Part shown: in pieces, positions 51,350-60,258 of the stretch
Layout of the letters: each line of letters starts with the position of its first letter
Position numbering within the stretch: position 1 is the stretch's first letter
NCBI RefSeq assembly: GCF_001665875.1
Contig: NZ_LZTA01000047.1
Location: forward strand, 1 to 60,258
Direction of reading: 5' to 3'
DNA: 60,258 nt
From: Mycobacterium sp. 852002-40037_SCH5390672
GTDB lineage: Bacteria; Actinomycetota; Actinomycetes; Mycobacteriales; Mycobacteriaceae
Made by a program: the position numbers and the translations under genes
Notes under the pieces: generated by a model
Seen by the model: only the letters and a program-made list of their open reading frames with translations
Database searches by the model: none
Told to the model about the DNA's origin: nothing

Positions 51350-52353
51350 CACTGCCCCTACTGGGCCCAATGTCGTTGTCGGGCTTCGAACATTCGTGGT
51401 TCTTCCTGTTCTTGCTAGTCGTCTTCGGGCTGGCCGCGCTCTACATCCTGATGCAGTTGGCGCGCCAGCGGCGCATGCTGCGGTTCGCCAACATGGAGCT
51501 GCTGGAAAGCGTGGCCCCCAAACGGCCTTCGACCTGGCGTCACGTCCCGGCGATCCTGCTCGTGGCCTCGCTGGTGCTGTTCACCATCGCGATGGCCGGC
51601 CCGACCAACGACGTCCGGATTCCCCGCAACCGCGCGGTGGTGATGCTCGTCATCGACGTCTCGCAGTCCATGCGGGCCACCGATGTCGCGCCCAACCGGA
51701 TGGCGGCGGCGCAGGACGCCGCAAAGCAGTTCGCCGACGAACTCACCCCGGGCATCAATCTCGGGCTGATCGCCTACGCGGGGACCGCGACGGTGTTGGT
51801 ATCCCCGACGACCAGCCGGGAGTCGACCAAGGCCGCGCTGGACAAGCTGCAGTTCGCCGACCGCACCGCCACCGGGGAGGGCATCTTCACCGCCCTGCAG
51901 GCCATCGCGACGGTCGGCGCGGTGATCGGCGGCGGCGACAAACCGCCGCCGGCGCGCATCGTGTTGTTCTCCGACGGCAAGGAGACGATGCCGACCAATC
52001 CGGACAACCCGAAGGGCGCCTTCACCGCCGCGCGCACCGCCAAGGACCAGGGCGTGCCGATCTCGACCATCTCGTTCGGCACCCCGTACGGCTTCGTGGA
52101 GATCAACGACCAGCGCCAGCCGGTGCCCGTCGACGACGAGACGCTGAAGAAGGTGGCCCAGCTTTCCGGTGGGAACGCCTACAGCGCAGCGTCATTGCAG
52201 GAACTGAAGTCGGTGTACGCGACGCTGCAGCAGCAGATCGGATACGAGACGATCAAGGGCGACGCCAGCGTGGGATGGGTGCGGCTGGGTGCGCTGGTGT
52301 TGGCGCTGGCGGCACTGGCGGCGTTGCTGATCAACCGGCGCTTGCCGACCTAG
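51346..52353 (+). CDS. VWA-domain membrane protein (Rv1481-like)
   Basis: The 335-aa protein has two N-terminal TM helices (~18-38 and ~62-80). A VWA domain follows with a complete MIDAS motif ([12 protein letters not shown]), the Thr in [10 protein letters not shown], and the Asp in [13 protein letters not shown]-terminal TM helix (~308-326) comes last. It is the likely membrane target of MoxR1 and the DUF58 protein, and this trio is conserved in mycobacteria beside ripAB. Its molecular function in the envelope is not known. Confidence 0.9.
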   Translation: MTLPLLGPMSLSGFEHSWFFLFLLVVFGLAALYILMQLARQRRMLRFANMELLESVAPKRPSTWRHVPAILLVASLVLFTIAMAGPTNDVRIPRNRAVVMLVIDVSQSMRATDVAPNRMAAAQDAAKQFADELTPGINLGLIAYAGTATVLVSPTTSRESTKAALDKLQFADRTATGEGIFTALQAIATVGAVIGGGDKPPPARIVLFSDGKETMPTNPDNPKGAFTAARTAKDQGVPISTISFGTPYGFVEINDQRQPVPVDDETLKKVAQLSGGNAYSAASLQELKSVYATLQQQIGYETIKGDASVGWVRLGALVLALAALAALLINRRLPT

Positions 52354-52367
52354 GCCCCGCTATCGCC

Positions 52368-52427
52368 CGCGAGCGTAAGCACACTGCGAATTTCGGCCCG
52401 AAGTTTCGCAGTGCACTTACGCTCGCG
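52368..52427. terminator. Long hairpin with CGCGAGCGTAAG arms
   Basis: Outer arms 52368-52379 and 52416-52427 pair perfectly over 12 bp (CGCGAGCGTAAG). A 2-base mismatch follows, then inner arms 52382-52390 and 52405-52413 pair over 9 bp (CACTGCGAA). The loop is 14 bases. It sits between the convergent VWA and DUF559 genes and includes the DUF559 stop. It is a strong bidirectional terminator candidate and a member of a repeat family (see 53289-53350 and 42294-42341). Confidence 0.75.
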
Positions 52428-53256
52428 AAGCGCGTGCCTCGCGCACTCGGCGGATGATGTCGTCGGGACGGTCCTCGGCGATGACCCGGACGACGATCCA
52501 GCCGTAACGCTCGAGCATCTCGAGCCGGCGGATGTCTTTGACATACTGGGCACGACTGGCCCGATGATGGTCGCCGTCATACTCGACGGCTACCTTGATG
52601 TCCTTCCAGCCCATGTCCAAATATGCTTCGGCCCAACCCCATTCGTTGCGCACCGCGATCTGTGTCTGGGGAGGCGGAAAGCCCGCTGTAATCAACAGCA
52701 GGCGCAGCCAGGTCTCCTTGGGAGATTGCGCTCCATCGTCAACTAGTTCGAGAGCGGCGCGAGAATTCTTCATGCCCCGGCGCCCCCGATATCGCTCGGC
52801 CAACAATTCGACGTCAGCCATTTTCAGATCGGTTGCCTGCACGAGGGCGTCGATCGCAGCGACCGCGGCACCCCGCTGGCATCGCCTGGACAAATCGAGC
52901 GCCGTTCGGGCCGGTGTGGTGACTCGCATGCCGTCGACGACCGTAATCTCGTCGGACTCGATGCGCTCTTCCCAGACTTGCACGCCCGCCGTGGGGCACC
53001 GGTTGGTGTCGATGATCGCGGCGGGCAGCGTCGGGTCGATCCATTTCGAGCCGTGCAGCGCTGAGGCGGAAAAGCCGGCAAGTATGCCGCGGCGTCGAGA
53101 CCGCAGCCAGCAGGCCTTCGCCCGCAATACCGCTGTCAACTCGAGGTCTCTGCGCACGTATACGTCTTTGTGCAGCGCTGCATATCGACTGCGCAGCTCA
53201 TATGGAGTCAAAGCGCCGACGGCCAGGGCTTCACTGCCTAAGAAGGGGTCCGTCAT
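52417..53256 (-). CDS. DUF559 nuclease-like protein (Rv1482c position)
   Basis: The 279-aa protein has an N-terminal winged-helix-like part resembling AbiEi-type antitoxins (TPYELRSRYAALHKDVYVRR, then VTTPARTALDLSRR). The C-terminal domain is DUF559/very-short-patch-repair-like (~185-279), with VAVEYDGDHHRASRAQYVKDI and a final RRLEMLERYGWIVVRV. Glu and Asp there fit a PD-(D/E)xK core. ATG 53256 (MTDPFLG) is chosen over a GTG/TTG upstream. It is divergent from fabG1 and has inverted repeats on both sides. Activity unknown. Confidence 0.8.
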   Translation of the reverse strand: MTDPFLGSEALAVGALTPYELRSRYAALHKDVYVRRDLELTAVLRAKACWLRSRRRGILAGFSASALHGSKWIDPTLPAAIIDTNRCPTAGVQVWEERIESDEITVVDGMRVTTPARTALDLSRRCQRGAAVAAIDALVQATDLKMADVELLAERYRGRRGMKNSRAALELVDDGAQSPKETWLRLLLITAGFPPPQTQIAVRNEWGWAEAYLDMGWKDIKVAVEYDGDHHRASRAQYVKDIRRLEMLERYGWIVVRVIAEDRPDDIIRRVREARASRA

Positions 53257-53288
53257 GAGGAGAGTGTGCAAACCCACACCGACAGGGC

Positions 53289-53350
53289 CCGCGAGCGTAA
53301 GCCCGCTGCGGAAATGCGGTCCGGAAATCGCCTCCTGGTTACGCTCGCGG
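53289..53350. repeat. Inverted repeat with CCGCGAGCGTAA arms before fabG1
   Basis: 53289-53300 and 53339-53350 are perfect 12-bp inverted arms with almost the same sequence as the outer arms of the hairpin at 52368-52427. The 38-base interior is unrelated and poorly paired. It lies in the fabG1 upstream region, about 55 bp before its GTG, so it could insulate the fabG1-inhA promoter or alter it. Confidence 0.7.
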
Positions 53351-55025
<1,675 letters not shown>

Positions 55026-55031
55026 ACGGCA

Positions 55032-56072
55032 ATGGAATTCGACGCCGTCCTGCTGCTGTCCTTCGGTGGGCCGGAAGGCCCCGAGCAGGTTCGGCCATTC
55101 TTGGAGAACGTCACGCGGGGCCGTAACGTGCCGCCGGAACGACTCGATGACGTCGCCGAGCACTACCTGCATTTCGGTGGGGTGTCACCAATCAACCGGA
55201 TCAACCTGGCGCTGATTGAGCAGTTGCGCGCCGAGCTCGAAGGCCGCGGCCTGGGCCTCCCGGTCTATTTCGGCAACCGCAACTGGGAGCCCTACGTCGA
55301 AGACACCGTCGCCACGATGCGGGACAACGGAATTCGTCGGGCAGCGGTATTCACCACGTCGGCGTGGAGCGGCTATTCCAGCTGCACGCAGTACGTCGAG
55401 GATATCGCCCGGGCGCGCGAGGCGGCCGGACCGGATGCGTCCGAATTGGTCAAGCTGCGGCCCTATTTCGACCATCCGCGGTTCGTGCAGATTTTCGCCG
55501 ACACCATCGGCGCGGCCTCGGGCGCCCTGACCGCCGAGCAGCAAGCCGGTGCGCGTCTGGTGTTCACCGCGCATTCCATCCCCGCGGCCGCCGACGACCG
55601 TCTGGGGCCCCGGCTGTACAGCCGCCAAGTCGCCTATGCCGCAAGCCTTGTGGCGACCGCCGCCGGGTACTCCGACTACGACCTGACGTGGCAGTCCCGC
55701 TCGGGACCGCCCCAGGTTCCGTGGCTACAGCCCGACGTTGCCGACCACTTGGCCACCCTGGCCGAGGCCGGCACCAAGGCCGTCATCGTCTGCCCGATCG
55801 GGTTTGTGGCCGATCACATCGAGGTGGTGTGGGATCTCGACAACGAGTTGGCATCCCAGGCCGAGGCGGCGGGCGTGGCAATGGTGCGGGCCTCGACGCC
55901 CAACGCCCATCCGCATTTCGCGCAGTTGGCCGCCGACCTGATCGACGAGCTGCGATACGGCCGGACGCCCGATCGGGTGGCCGGAACCGATCCCGTGCCC
56001 GGTTGCCTTGCCAGCGTCAACGGTGCGCCATGCGTGCCACCGCACTGCGCGGCGGGCCGCCAACAGGATTAG
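55032..56072 (+). CDS. hemH: Ferrochelatase
   Basis: Inserts iron into the porphyrin at the end of haem synthesis. The 346-aa protein has [48 protein letters not shown] with the catalytic His, and [17 protein letters not shown]. The cysteines at YSSCTQY and the C-terminal GCLAS/APC/PHC cluster match those binding [2Fe-2S] in mycobacterial ferrochelatase. It starts six bases after inhA and is M. tuberculosis hemZ by position (Rv1485). Confidence 0.95.
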   Translation: MEFDAVLLLSFGGPEGPEQVRPFLENVTRGRNVPPERLDDVAEHYLHFGGVSPINRINLALIEQLRAELEGRGLGLPVYFGNRNWEPYVEDTVATMRDNGIRRAAVFTTSAWSGYSSCTQYVEDIARAREAAGPDASELVKLRPYFDHPRFVQIFADTIGAASGALTAEQQAGARLVFTAHSIPAAADDRLGPRLYSRQVAYAASLVATAAGYSDYDLTWQSRSGPPQVPWLQPDVADHLATLAEAGTKAVIVCPIGFVADHIEVVWDLDNELASQAEAAGVAMVRASTPNAHPHFAQLAADLIDELRYGRTPDRVAGTDPVPGCLASVNGAPCVPPHCAAGRQQD

Positions 56073-57019
56073 TCGCCCCAGGCCGAATGCAGGATCGCGG
56101 TCACGGCCGCCATCCGCGCCGAACGCACCACGGCGGTCAGTGGTCGCAGCGCATCGCTGGCGATGCGGGCCTCCGAGGATGATTGCGTTCCCAGCGGTTC
56201 CAGGCCGGCGGCGACGGGCGCGGTGAAACGGTCCGGAGAGTCGGATCGACTCAGCCCCGCGCTGACCGCGATGATCGCGTCGACGTGCGCGGCGTTCTCC
56301 AGCACCCGCAGCGCGCGCGTCGGCGCGTGGTCGGGAATGCGATGTTGCCGTGCGGATTCCAGGAGTTGCTCGACCAGTCCACGCGGGTCGTCCACGTCGG
56401 CCGCCGCGGCTCCCAGCCCGATGGCGCCCAGTGCGTCGGCGGCCGAGCGCACGGCCGACCGCAGCGTGTATTCGGCATCGCCGAGCTCGTGATGGTCCAG
56501 CACCGGTGCGCCGGGCAGCGAGTACACCGTCCACGTCAGCGCGCACAACTCCGCCAGCCGTGTCTCGTAGTCCTCGGGCCCATCCTCGTCGTCCTGATAG
56601 GAGAATTCGGGCACCAGGCCGACGGCACTGGCGGAGTTGCGGGGATTTGCGATGATGACCGCCTCACCGGCGGCCAGGGCGTCCCGCTCGAACTGCGTTC
56701 CGGGGGCCAGCCCGCGCACATCGCCGGGTACCGGCAAAATCACGTTGATCGTCCCGCGCATCAAGCCGGTCCCACCGGACGTCGGCGTCGTCCGCCCAAT
56801 CGCGGCACGCAATGTCTGTAGCAGTGTGACCGTTCCGGCGTCATGGACATCGGGCCAGGGCAGCCCCGTGTGCCCCGCGGCGACGGCATCATACGCGGTC
56901 ACCGATTGCTTTGGCGCCCAAACGGATAACGCGTCCAAGACGTCGTCGGGCGCGGCCTTTCCGGCGAGCCAGGCATTGGCCCACACGGACAGCGAAACAC
57001 TGGGACACCACACGATCAC
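56069..57019 (-). CDS. Conserved mycobacterial hypothetical (Rv1486c-like)
   Basis: The 316-aa soluble protein has no motif I can assign. Visible features are [21 protein letters not shown] at the N-terminus, an acidic middle ([18 protein letters not shown]) and an Ala-rich helical C-terminus. GTG 57019 ([12 protein letters not shown]) is preferred; an earlier ATG (57076) overlaps the divergent nfeD gene. The hemH and this gene's stops overlap by three bases. Equivalent by position to Rv1486c. Function unknown. Confidence 0.8.
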   Translation of the reverse strand: MIVWCPSVSLSVWANAWLAGKAAPDDVLDALSVWAPKQSVTAYDAVAAGHTGLPWPDVHDAGTVTLLQTLRAAIGRTTPTSGGTGLMRGTINVILPVPGDVRGLAPGTQFERDALAAGEAVIIANPRNSASAVGLVPEFSYQDDEDGPEDYETRLAELCALTWTVYSLPGAPVLDHHELGDAEYTLRSAVRSAADALGAIGLGAAAADVDDPRGLVEQLLESARQHRIPDHAPTRALRVLENAAHVDAIIAVSAGLSRSDSPDRFTAPVAAGLEPLGTQSSSEARIASDALRPLTAVVRSARMAAVTAILHSAWGD

Positions 57020-57070
57020 GCAGTGTAGTTGTTTTGCCCGGCAAAGGCGGATCACGCGTATTCTTGCCGC

Positions 57071-57508
57071 ATGCACGCCGCGGTGCTTTGGCTAATATTC
57101 GCGCTGGTGCTGGCCGGTGCGGAGGCACTCACCGGCCATTTGTTTTTGGTGATGCTCGGTGGGGGCGCACTGGCCGCGGCGGCTACCAGTTGGTTGGCCG
57201 ACTTTCCGGTGTGGGCGAACGGGGCGGTGTTCCTGGTCGTCTCGGTGCTGCTGCTGGTGCTGGTTCGCCCTCCCCTGAAGCGGCGGCTGACGCCGGCCGG
57301 GGCACCGCGGTTGGGAATCGAGGCGCTGCAGGGCAAGACCGCGCTGGTGCTCGAGCGGGTCGCGCGCGACGAGGGCCAGGTGAAACTGGACGGCCAGGTG
57401 TGGTCCGCGCGCCCGCTCGACGACGCCGATGTCTACGAACCCGGCGAGCCGGTCACCGTCATGCAGATCGACGGCGCTACCGCCGTGGTCTTCAAGAGCA
57501 GTCTGTAG
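57071..57508 (+). CDS. NfeD-like membrane protein
   Basis: The 145-aa protein has two or three N-terminal TM helices (~4-72) and a C-terminal OB-fold (~85-145) with [28 protein letters not shown]. This is the usual NfeD1b plan. Such proteins pair with slipin/stomatin partners, and the slipin gene follows after 33 bp. ATG 57071 gives [13 protein letters not shown]. Equivalent to Rv1487. It is thought to organise membrane microdomains. Confidence 0.88.
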   Translation: MHAAVLWLIFALVLAGAEALTGHLFLVMLGGGALAAAATSWLADFPVWANGAVFLVVSVLLLVLVRPPLKRRLTPAGAPRLGIEALQGKTALVLERVARDEGQVKLDGQVWSARPLDDADVYEPGEPVTVMQIDGATAVVFKSSL

Positions 57509-57541
57509 CGGCGAGAAACGCTGCTAAGGGAAGGAAGTCCG

Positions 57542-58675
57542 ATGCAAGGTGCGGTTGCTGGTTTGGTGCTGCTGGCCGTCTTGGTGATCTTCGCCATCGT
57601 CGTGGTGGCCAAGTCGGTGGCGCTGATACCTCAGGCAGAGGCCGCGGTGATCGAACGGCTGGGACGATACAGCCGCACGGTCAGCGGGCAACTGACGTTG
57701 TTGGTGCCGTTCATCGATCGGGTTCGTGCCCGGGTGGATCTGCGTGAGCGGGTGGTGTCGTTCCCGCCGCAGCCGGTGATCACCGAGGACAACTTGACCC
57801 TCAACATCGACACGGTGGTCTACTTCCAGGTCACCGTTCCCCAGGCGGCCGTCTACGAGATCAGCAACTACATCGTCGGCGTCGAGCAGCTCACCACCAC
57901 CACGCTGCGCAACGTCGTCGGCGGCATGACGCTGGAGCAGACGCTGACGTCGCGCGACATGATCAATGGCCAGCTGCGCGGCGTGCTCGACGAGGCGACC
58001 AACCGCTGGGGTCTGCGGGTCGCGCGGGTGGAATTGCGCAGCATCGATCCGCCGCCGTCGATCCAGGCGTCGATGGAGAAGCAGATGAAGGCCGACCGCG
58101 AGAAGCGGGCGATGATTTTGACCGCCGAAGGTATGCGCGAGGCGGCGATCAAGGAGGCCGAGGGGCAGAAGCAGGCGCAGATCCTGGCCGCCGAGGGCGC
58201 CAAGCAGGGCGCGATCTTGGCCGCCGAGGGCGACCGGCAGTCCCGGATGCTGCGTGCCCAGGGTGAACGCGCCGCGGCGTACCTGCAGGCGCAGGGGCAG
58301 GCCAAGGCGATCGAGAAGACGTTCGCCGCGATCAAGGCCGGCCGGCCCACCCCGGAAATGCTGGCCTACCAGTATTTGCAGACGCTCCCGGAGATGGCGC
58401 GCGGTGACGCCAACAAGGTGTGGGTGGTGCCGAGCGACTTCAGCGCGGCGTTGCAGGGATTCACCAAGCTGCTGGGATCCCCGGACCAGGACGGGGTGTT
58501 CCGATTCCAGCCATCGCCGGTTGAGGACGCGCCCAAGCACAGCGCCGACGACGACGCCGAGGTCGCCGACTGGTTCTCCACCGAAACCGACCCCGCGATC
58601 GCCCAGGCGGTGGCCAAGGCGGAGGCGATAGCGCGCCAGCCGGTGGATGGCCCGGCGGGGGAGCTGACTCCCTAG
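57542..58675 (+). CDS. SPFH/slipin membrane protein (Rv1488-like)
   Basis: The 377-aa stomatin-like protein has an N-terminal TM helix (~4-28). An SPFH domain follows (VIERLGRYSRTVSGQLTLLVPFIDRV ... RNVVGGMTLEQTLTSRDMING ... LRVARVELRSIDPP). A long Ala/Glu-rich helix with repeats (EGQKQAQILAAEGAKQ, AILAAEGDRQS; ~195-255) and an acidic C-terminal tail complete it. It oligomerises at membranes and works with the NfeD partner before it. Confidence 0.92.
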   Translation: MQGAVAGLVLLAVLVIFAIVVVAKSVALIPQAEAAVIERLGRYSRTVSGQLTLLVPFIDRVRARVDLRERVVSFPPQPVITEDNLTLNIDTVVYFQVTVPQAAVYEISNYIVGVEQLTTTTLRNVVGGMTLEQTLTSRDMINGQLRGVLDEATNRWGLRVARVELRSIDPPPSIQASMEKQMKADREKRAMILTAEGMREAAIKEAEGQKQAQILAAEGAKQGAILAAEGDRQSRMLRAQGERAAAYLQAQGQAKAIEKTFAAIKAGRPTPEMLAYQYLQTLPEMARGDANKVWVVPSDFSAALQGFTKLLGSPDQDGVFRFQPSPVEDAPKHSADDDAEVADWFSTETDPAIAQAVAKAEAIARQPVDGPAGELTP

Positions 58676-58684
58676 GATTGTGGG

Positions 58685-59041
58685 ATGAGTGCGTTGACTT
58701 CACCGAAGACCTATGCGGCGCTCGCCGCCTTCCACGCCGTCGACGCGGTGGCGTGCGGCGTCCAGGTGGCTCCGATCAAGAAGACGCTGGACGCCGTGGG
58801 CGTCCCGGAGAACATCCGGCCCGTGCTGCCGGTGGTGAAAACGGCCGCCGCCGTCGGCTTGCTGTCGGTTCACCGTTTTCCCGCACTGGCGCGCCTGACG
58901 ACGGCGATGCTGACGTTGTACTTCGTGCTGGCGGTCGGCGCGCATGTCAGGGTGCGCGACAAAGTCGTCAACGGCCTTCCCGCCGCGTTGTTTTTGGCGC
59001 TGGTCGCCGCGATGACGATCAAGGGACCGGACCGGAGTTAG
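58685..59041 (+). CDS. Small DoxX-like membrane protein (Rv1489-like)
   Basis: The 118-aa protein has about four hydrophobic stretches. AALAAFHAVDAVACGVQV is followed by PENIRPVLPVVKTAAAVGLLSV, LARLTTAMLTLYFVLAVGAHV and LPAALFLALVAAMT. This is the DoxX-like pattern, of uncertain function. It starts 9 bp after the slipin gene and is probably co-transcribed. Its stop overlaps the opposing deazaflavin oxidoreductase gene by four bases. Confidence 0.8.
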   Translation: MSALTSPKTYAALAAFHAVDAVACGVQVAPIKKTLDAVGVPENIRPVLPVVKTAAAVGLLSVHRFPALARLTTAMLTLYFVLAVGAHVRVRDKVVNGLPAALFLALVAAMTIKGPDRS

Positions 59042-59514
59042 TCCAGGCGCAACTCAACCAGCGGCAGCGGGGTATCGGTGTCGGTGATCGGGACGCCGAG
59101 AGTTTCCTCGAGCACCGGTCGCATCTGCTCCCACGCCATGCGATGCCGGCTGAGATAGGCGGCCAGCGCGCGGTCGGCCTCCTGTTGGTCGAGGACGCGG
59201 GCGGTGGCGGTTCTGGGCGCGTGGCTGCCGGCGTAGACCCGCACCCGCGGGTTGGCTTGGATGTTGCGGAACCACTGGGCTTTTCGGCCGAACCCGGAGG
59301 CGACGACGTAGGTGTCCGGCGAGGCGTGGCCTATGACCTCCAACACCACATAACGCGGTGCTCCGGACTTGCGGCCGATGTGCTCGAGCATCAGCATGCG
59401 GGATCCCAATAGTGCGCCCGCGCGGGCTTTGTAGATCCAGATCGGTGCGCGCATGAGACGGCGTGACCGCAGTACCCGTGCGCCGGCGCTGACGAAAAGA
59501 CTTGTGCTGGACAC
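59038..59514 (-). CDS. DDN-family F420(deazaflavin)-dependent oxidoreductase
   Basis: The 158-aa protein has the DDN-family pattern: a basic N-terminal helix (RVLRSRRLMRAPIWIYKARAG), MLMLEHIGRKSGAPRYVVLEVIG, and VVASGFGRKAQWFRNIQANPRV. F420H2 use is known for relatives; the substrate here is unknown. GTG 59514 is favoured because GGAGGTAAAG directly precedes it; ATG 59526 would make that site coding. It is downstream of a TetR gene, whose stop is 19 bp before it. Confidence 0.85.
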   Translation of the reverse strand: MSSTSLFVSAGARVLRSRRLMRAPIWIYKARAGALLGSRMLMLEHIGRKSGAPRYVVLEVIGHASPDTYVVASGFGRKAQWFRNIQANPRVRVYAGSHAPRTATARVLDQQEADRALAAYLSRHRMAWEQMRPVLEETLGVPITDTDTPLPLVELRLD

Positions 59515-59533
59515 CTTTACCTCCATTGCTCTT

Positions 59534-60151
59534 TCACCTGTTGTTGATTCCGTCGCGATAGACCGCGAACACTTCGCGGGCCCAGCGCCGCATTCCCGCA
59601 TCCGAAAGCGGGTCCACGCCGAGCACTTCGGTCAGGCGGGGGCGCAGAGTCAGTACCGCGAGGTCATTGACAAGCAAAAACGCCGCCCGCACCTCCGCAT
59701 CCGCGCCGGGACTGGCGGTTCCGGCCGCAACCATGGCATCGAGAGTGGCTTGGCTGATCCGGAAAAGCCTGTCGAACAACGTTGAACCCGCCCGGCCCCC
59801 GGTTATCAGCAGCCGGCCCAGATACGCCGGGATCGCCGAATCGGGTGGCAAATAGGTGGCCAGGCCGTCGAGCAGGCTCGGCACCGCGGCGGGCTCGAGT
59901 CCAACCGCGGCCGTCTGCTCCGTCATCCGCGTCAGCAGGACTTCGAACGTTGTGACGACGTGATTGTCGACGATATCGACCAGCCCGTCTTTCGAGCCGT
60001 AATGCCTGATGAGCAGGGCCGCTGAAACGCCCGCCGCAGTCGCGATGTCGCGCAGGGTGACCGCGTCGGGGCCACGCTCGGCGAACAGCCGCAGCGCTTC
60101 GTCCCGGATCCGGGCTCGGGCTGTTCGGTCATCCGGTAGCGGTGAATGCAC
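59534..60151 (-). CDS. TetR-family regulator
   Basis: The 205-aa protein has an N-terminal HTH (ALRLFAERGPDAVTLRDIATAAGVSAALLIRHYGSKDGLV, ~17-57) and a helical ligand domain. It probably controls the DDN-family gene downstream and itself. GTG 60151 is chosen since the operator-like dyad immediately precedes and overlaps it, and codons further up run toward the adapter. The gene is complete. Its natural upstream region ends at about 60208. Confidence 0.88.
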   Translation of the reverse strand: MHSPLPDDRTARARIRDEALRLFAERGPDAVTLRDIATAAGVSAALLIRHYGSKDGLVDIVDNHVVTTFEVLLTRMTEQTAAVGLEPAAVPSLLDGLATYLPPDSAIPAYLGRLLITGGRAGSTLFDRLFRISQATLDAMVAAGTASPGADAEVRAAFLLVNDLAVLTLRPRLTEVLGVDPLSDAGMRRWAREVFAVYRDGINNR

Positions 60152-60178
60152 GTTTACAATTATAAACAAACGTTTACT
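60150..60178. promoter_or_regulatory. AT-rich dyad at the tetR start
   Basis: CGTTTACAATTATAAAC (60151-60167) contains GTTTA and TAAAC inverted around CAATTA, and CGTTTAC recurs at 60171-60177. With AAACG at 60168-60172 this makes an AT-rich, partly palindromic site overlapping the GTG start of the regulator, as expected for autorepression. The composition contrasts with the GC-rich surroundings. Confidence 0.6.
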
Positions 60179-60208
60179 AGGAGTGCGGCGTGGGGGACGG
60201 TGGCGTGG

Positions 60209-60258
60209 CTTATACACATCTCCGAGCCCACGAGACGCGTAGTAATCTCGTATGCCGG
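60209..60258 (+). other. Nextera/Illumina adapter at the contig end
   Basis: From 60209 the sequence reads CTTATACACATCT (Tn5 mosaic-end 3' part), then CCGAGCCCACGAGAC (Nextera read-2 adapter, 60222-60236). An 8-base index GCGTAGTA follows (60237-60244), then ATCTCGTATGCCG (P7 flow-cell end, 60245-60257). The last base disagrees with the adapter. This is untrimmed library sequence, not genome. Confidence 0.97.

Overview
This 60 kb, GC-rich window is a mycobacterial chromosome segment. Gene order follows the pgk-tpiA-secG ... inhA-hemH-nfeD/slipin block of Mycobacterium tuberculosis (roughly Rv1437 to Rv1489). Three things point to a slow-growing non-tuberculous species, possibly M. avium complex-like: a PEP carboxylase gene next to secG, no PE_PGRS genes at the four places M. 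tuberculosis has them, and a SufB without an intein. The species cannot be fixed from the sequence alone. Both window ends look artefactual. Bases 1-241 are the upstream part of pgk folded back in reverse orientation, and bases 60209-60257 match Nextera/Illumina adapter plus an 8-base index. The window is therefore probably a complete draft-assembly contig.

Layout. 0.2-3.2 kb: pgk (5' truncated), tpiA, secG and a luciferase-like oxidoreductase. 3.3-9.5 kb: ppc, a DUF4239 membrane protein, an aldo/keto reductase, a histone-deacetylase-like amidohydrolase and a small coiled-coil protein. 9.6-16 kb: a reverse-strand pentose-phosphate operon tkt-tal-zwf-opcA-pgl with overlapping genes. 16.3-21 kb: ctaB, a TetR/membrane-protein divergent pair, qor, a shortened ATP-grasp-like protein and ctaA. 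21-24.5 kb: a two-gene ABC exporter and the mannosyltransferase mptB. 24.6-31 kb: the SUF iron-sulfur operon sufR-B-D-C-S-U-T with a SufR operator on the sufR start.

31-37 kb is the accessory part. It holds an mmpS-mmpL pair, a small cysteine-rich protein, two exported DUF5666-type proteins, a 50-bp tandem repeat, and on the far side of mmpS/mmpL a decayed remnant of a DUF5666-type gene. 37-46 kb: fadE15-like acyl-CoA dehydrogenase, trxA, echA12, an ABC-F ATPase, a small HTH protein, a TetR regulator and aconitase. 46-52.4 kb: the cell-wall cluster Rv1476-like, ripA, ripB, moxR1, DUF58 and VWA genes, with probable MtrA-type sites and a nested dyad before ripA. 52.4-53.3 kb: a DUF559 nuclease-like gene with matching inverted-repeat elements on both sides. 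53.4-56.1 kb: fabG1-inhA-hemH (mycolate FAS-II steps and haem). 56-60.2 kb: a conserved hypothetical, nfeD/slipin pair, a small membrane protein, and a TetR/deazaflavin-oxidoreductase operon at the contig end.

Most of the window is core metabolism: glycolysis, pentose phosphate and anaplerosis, respiratory haem A synthesis, Fe-S assembly, and envelope construction. The most informative non-core signals are the mmpS/mmpL-DUF5666 island, a small family of ~50-60 bp inverted repeats placed at gene ends, the shortened ATP-grasp protein, and the two end artefacts.
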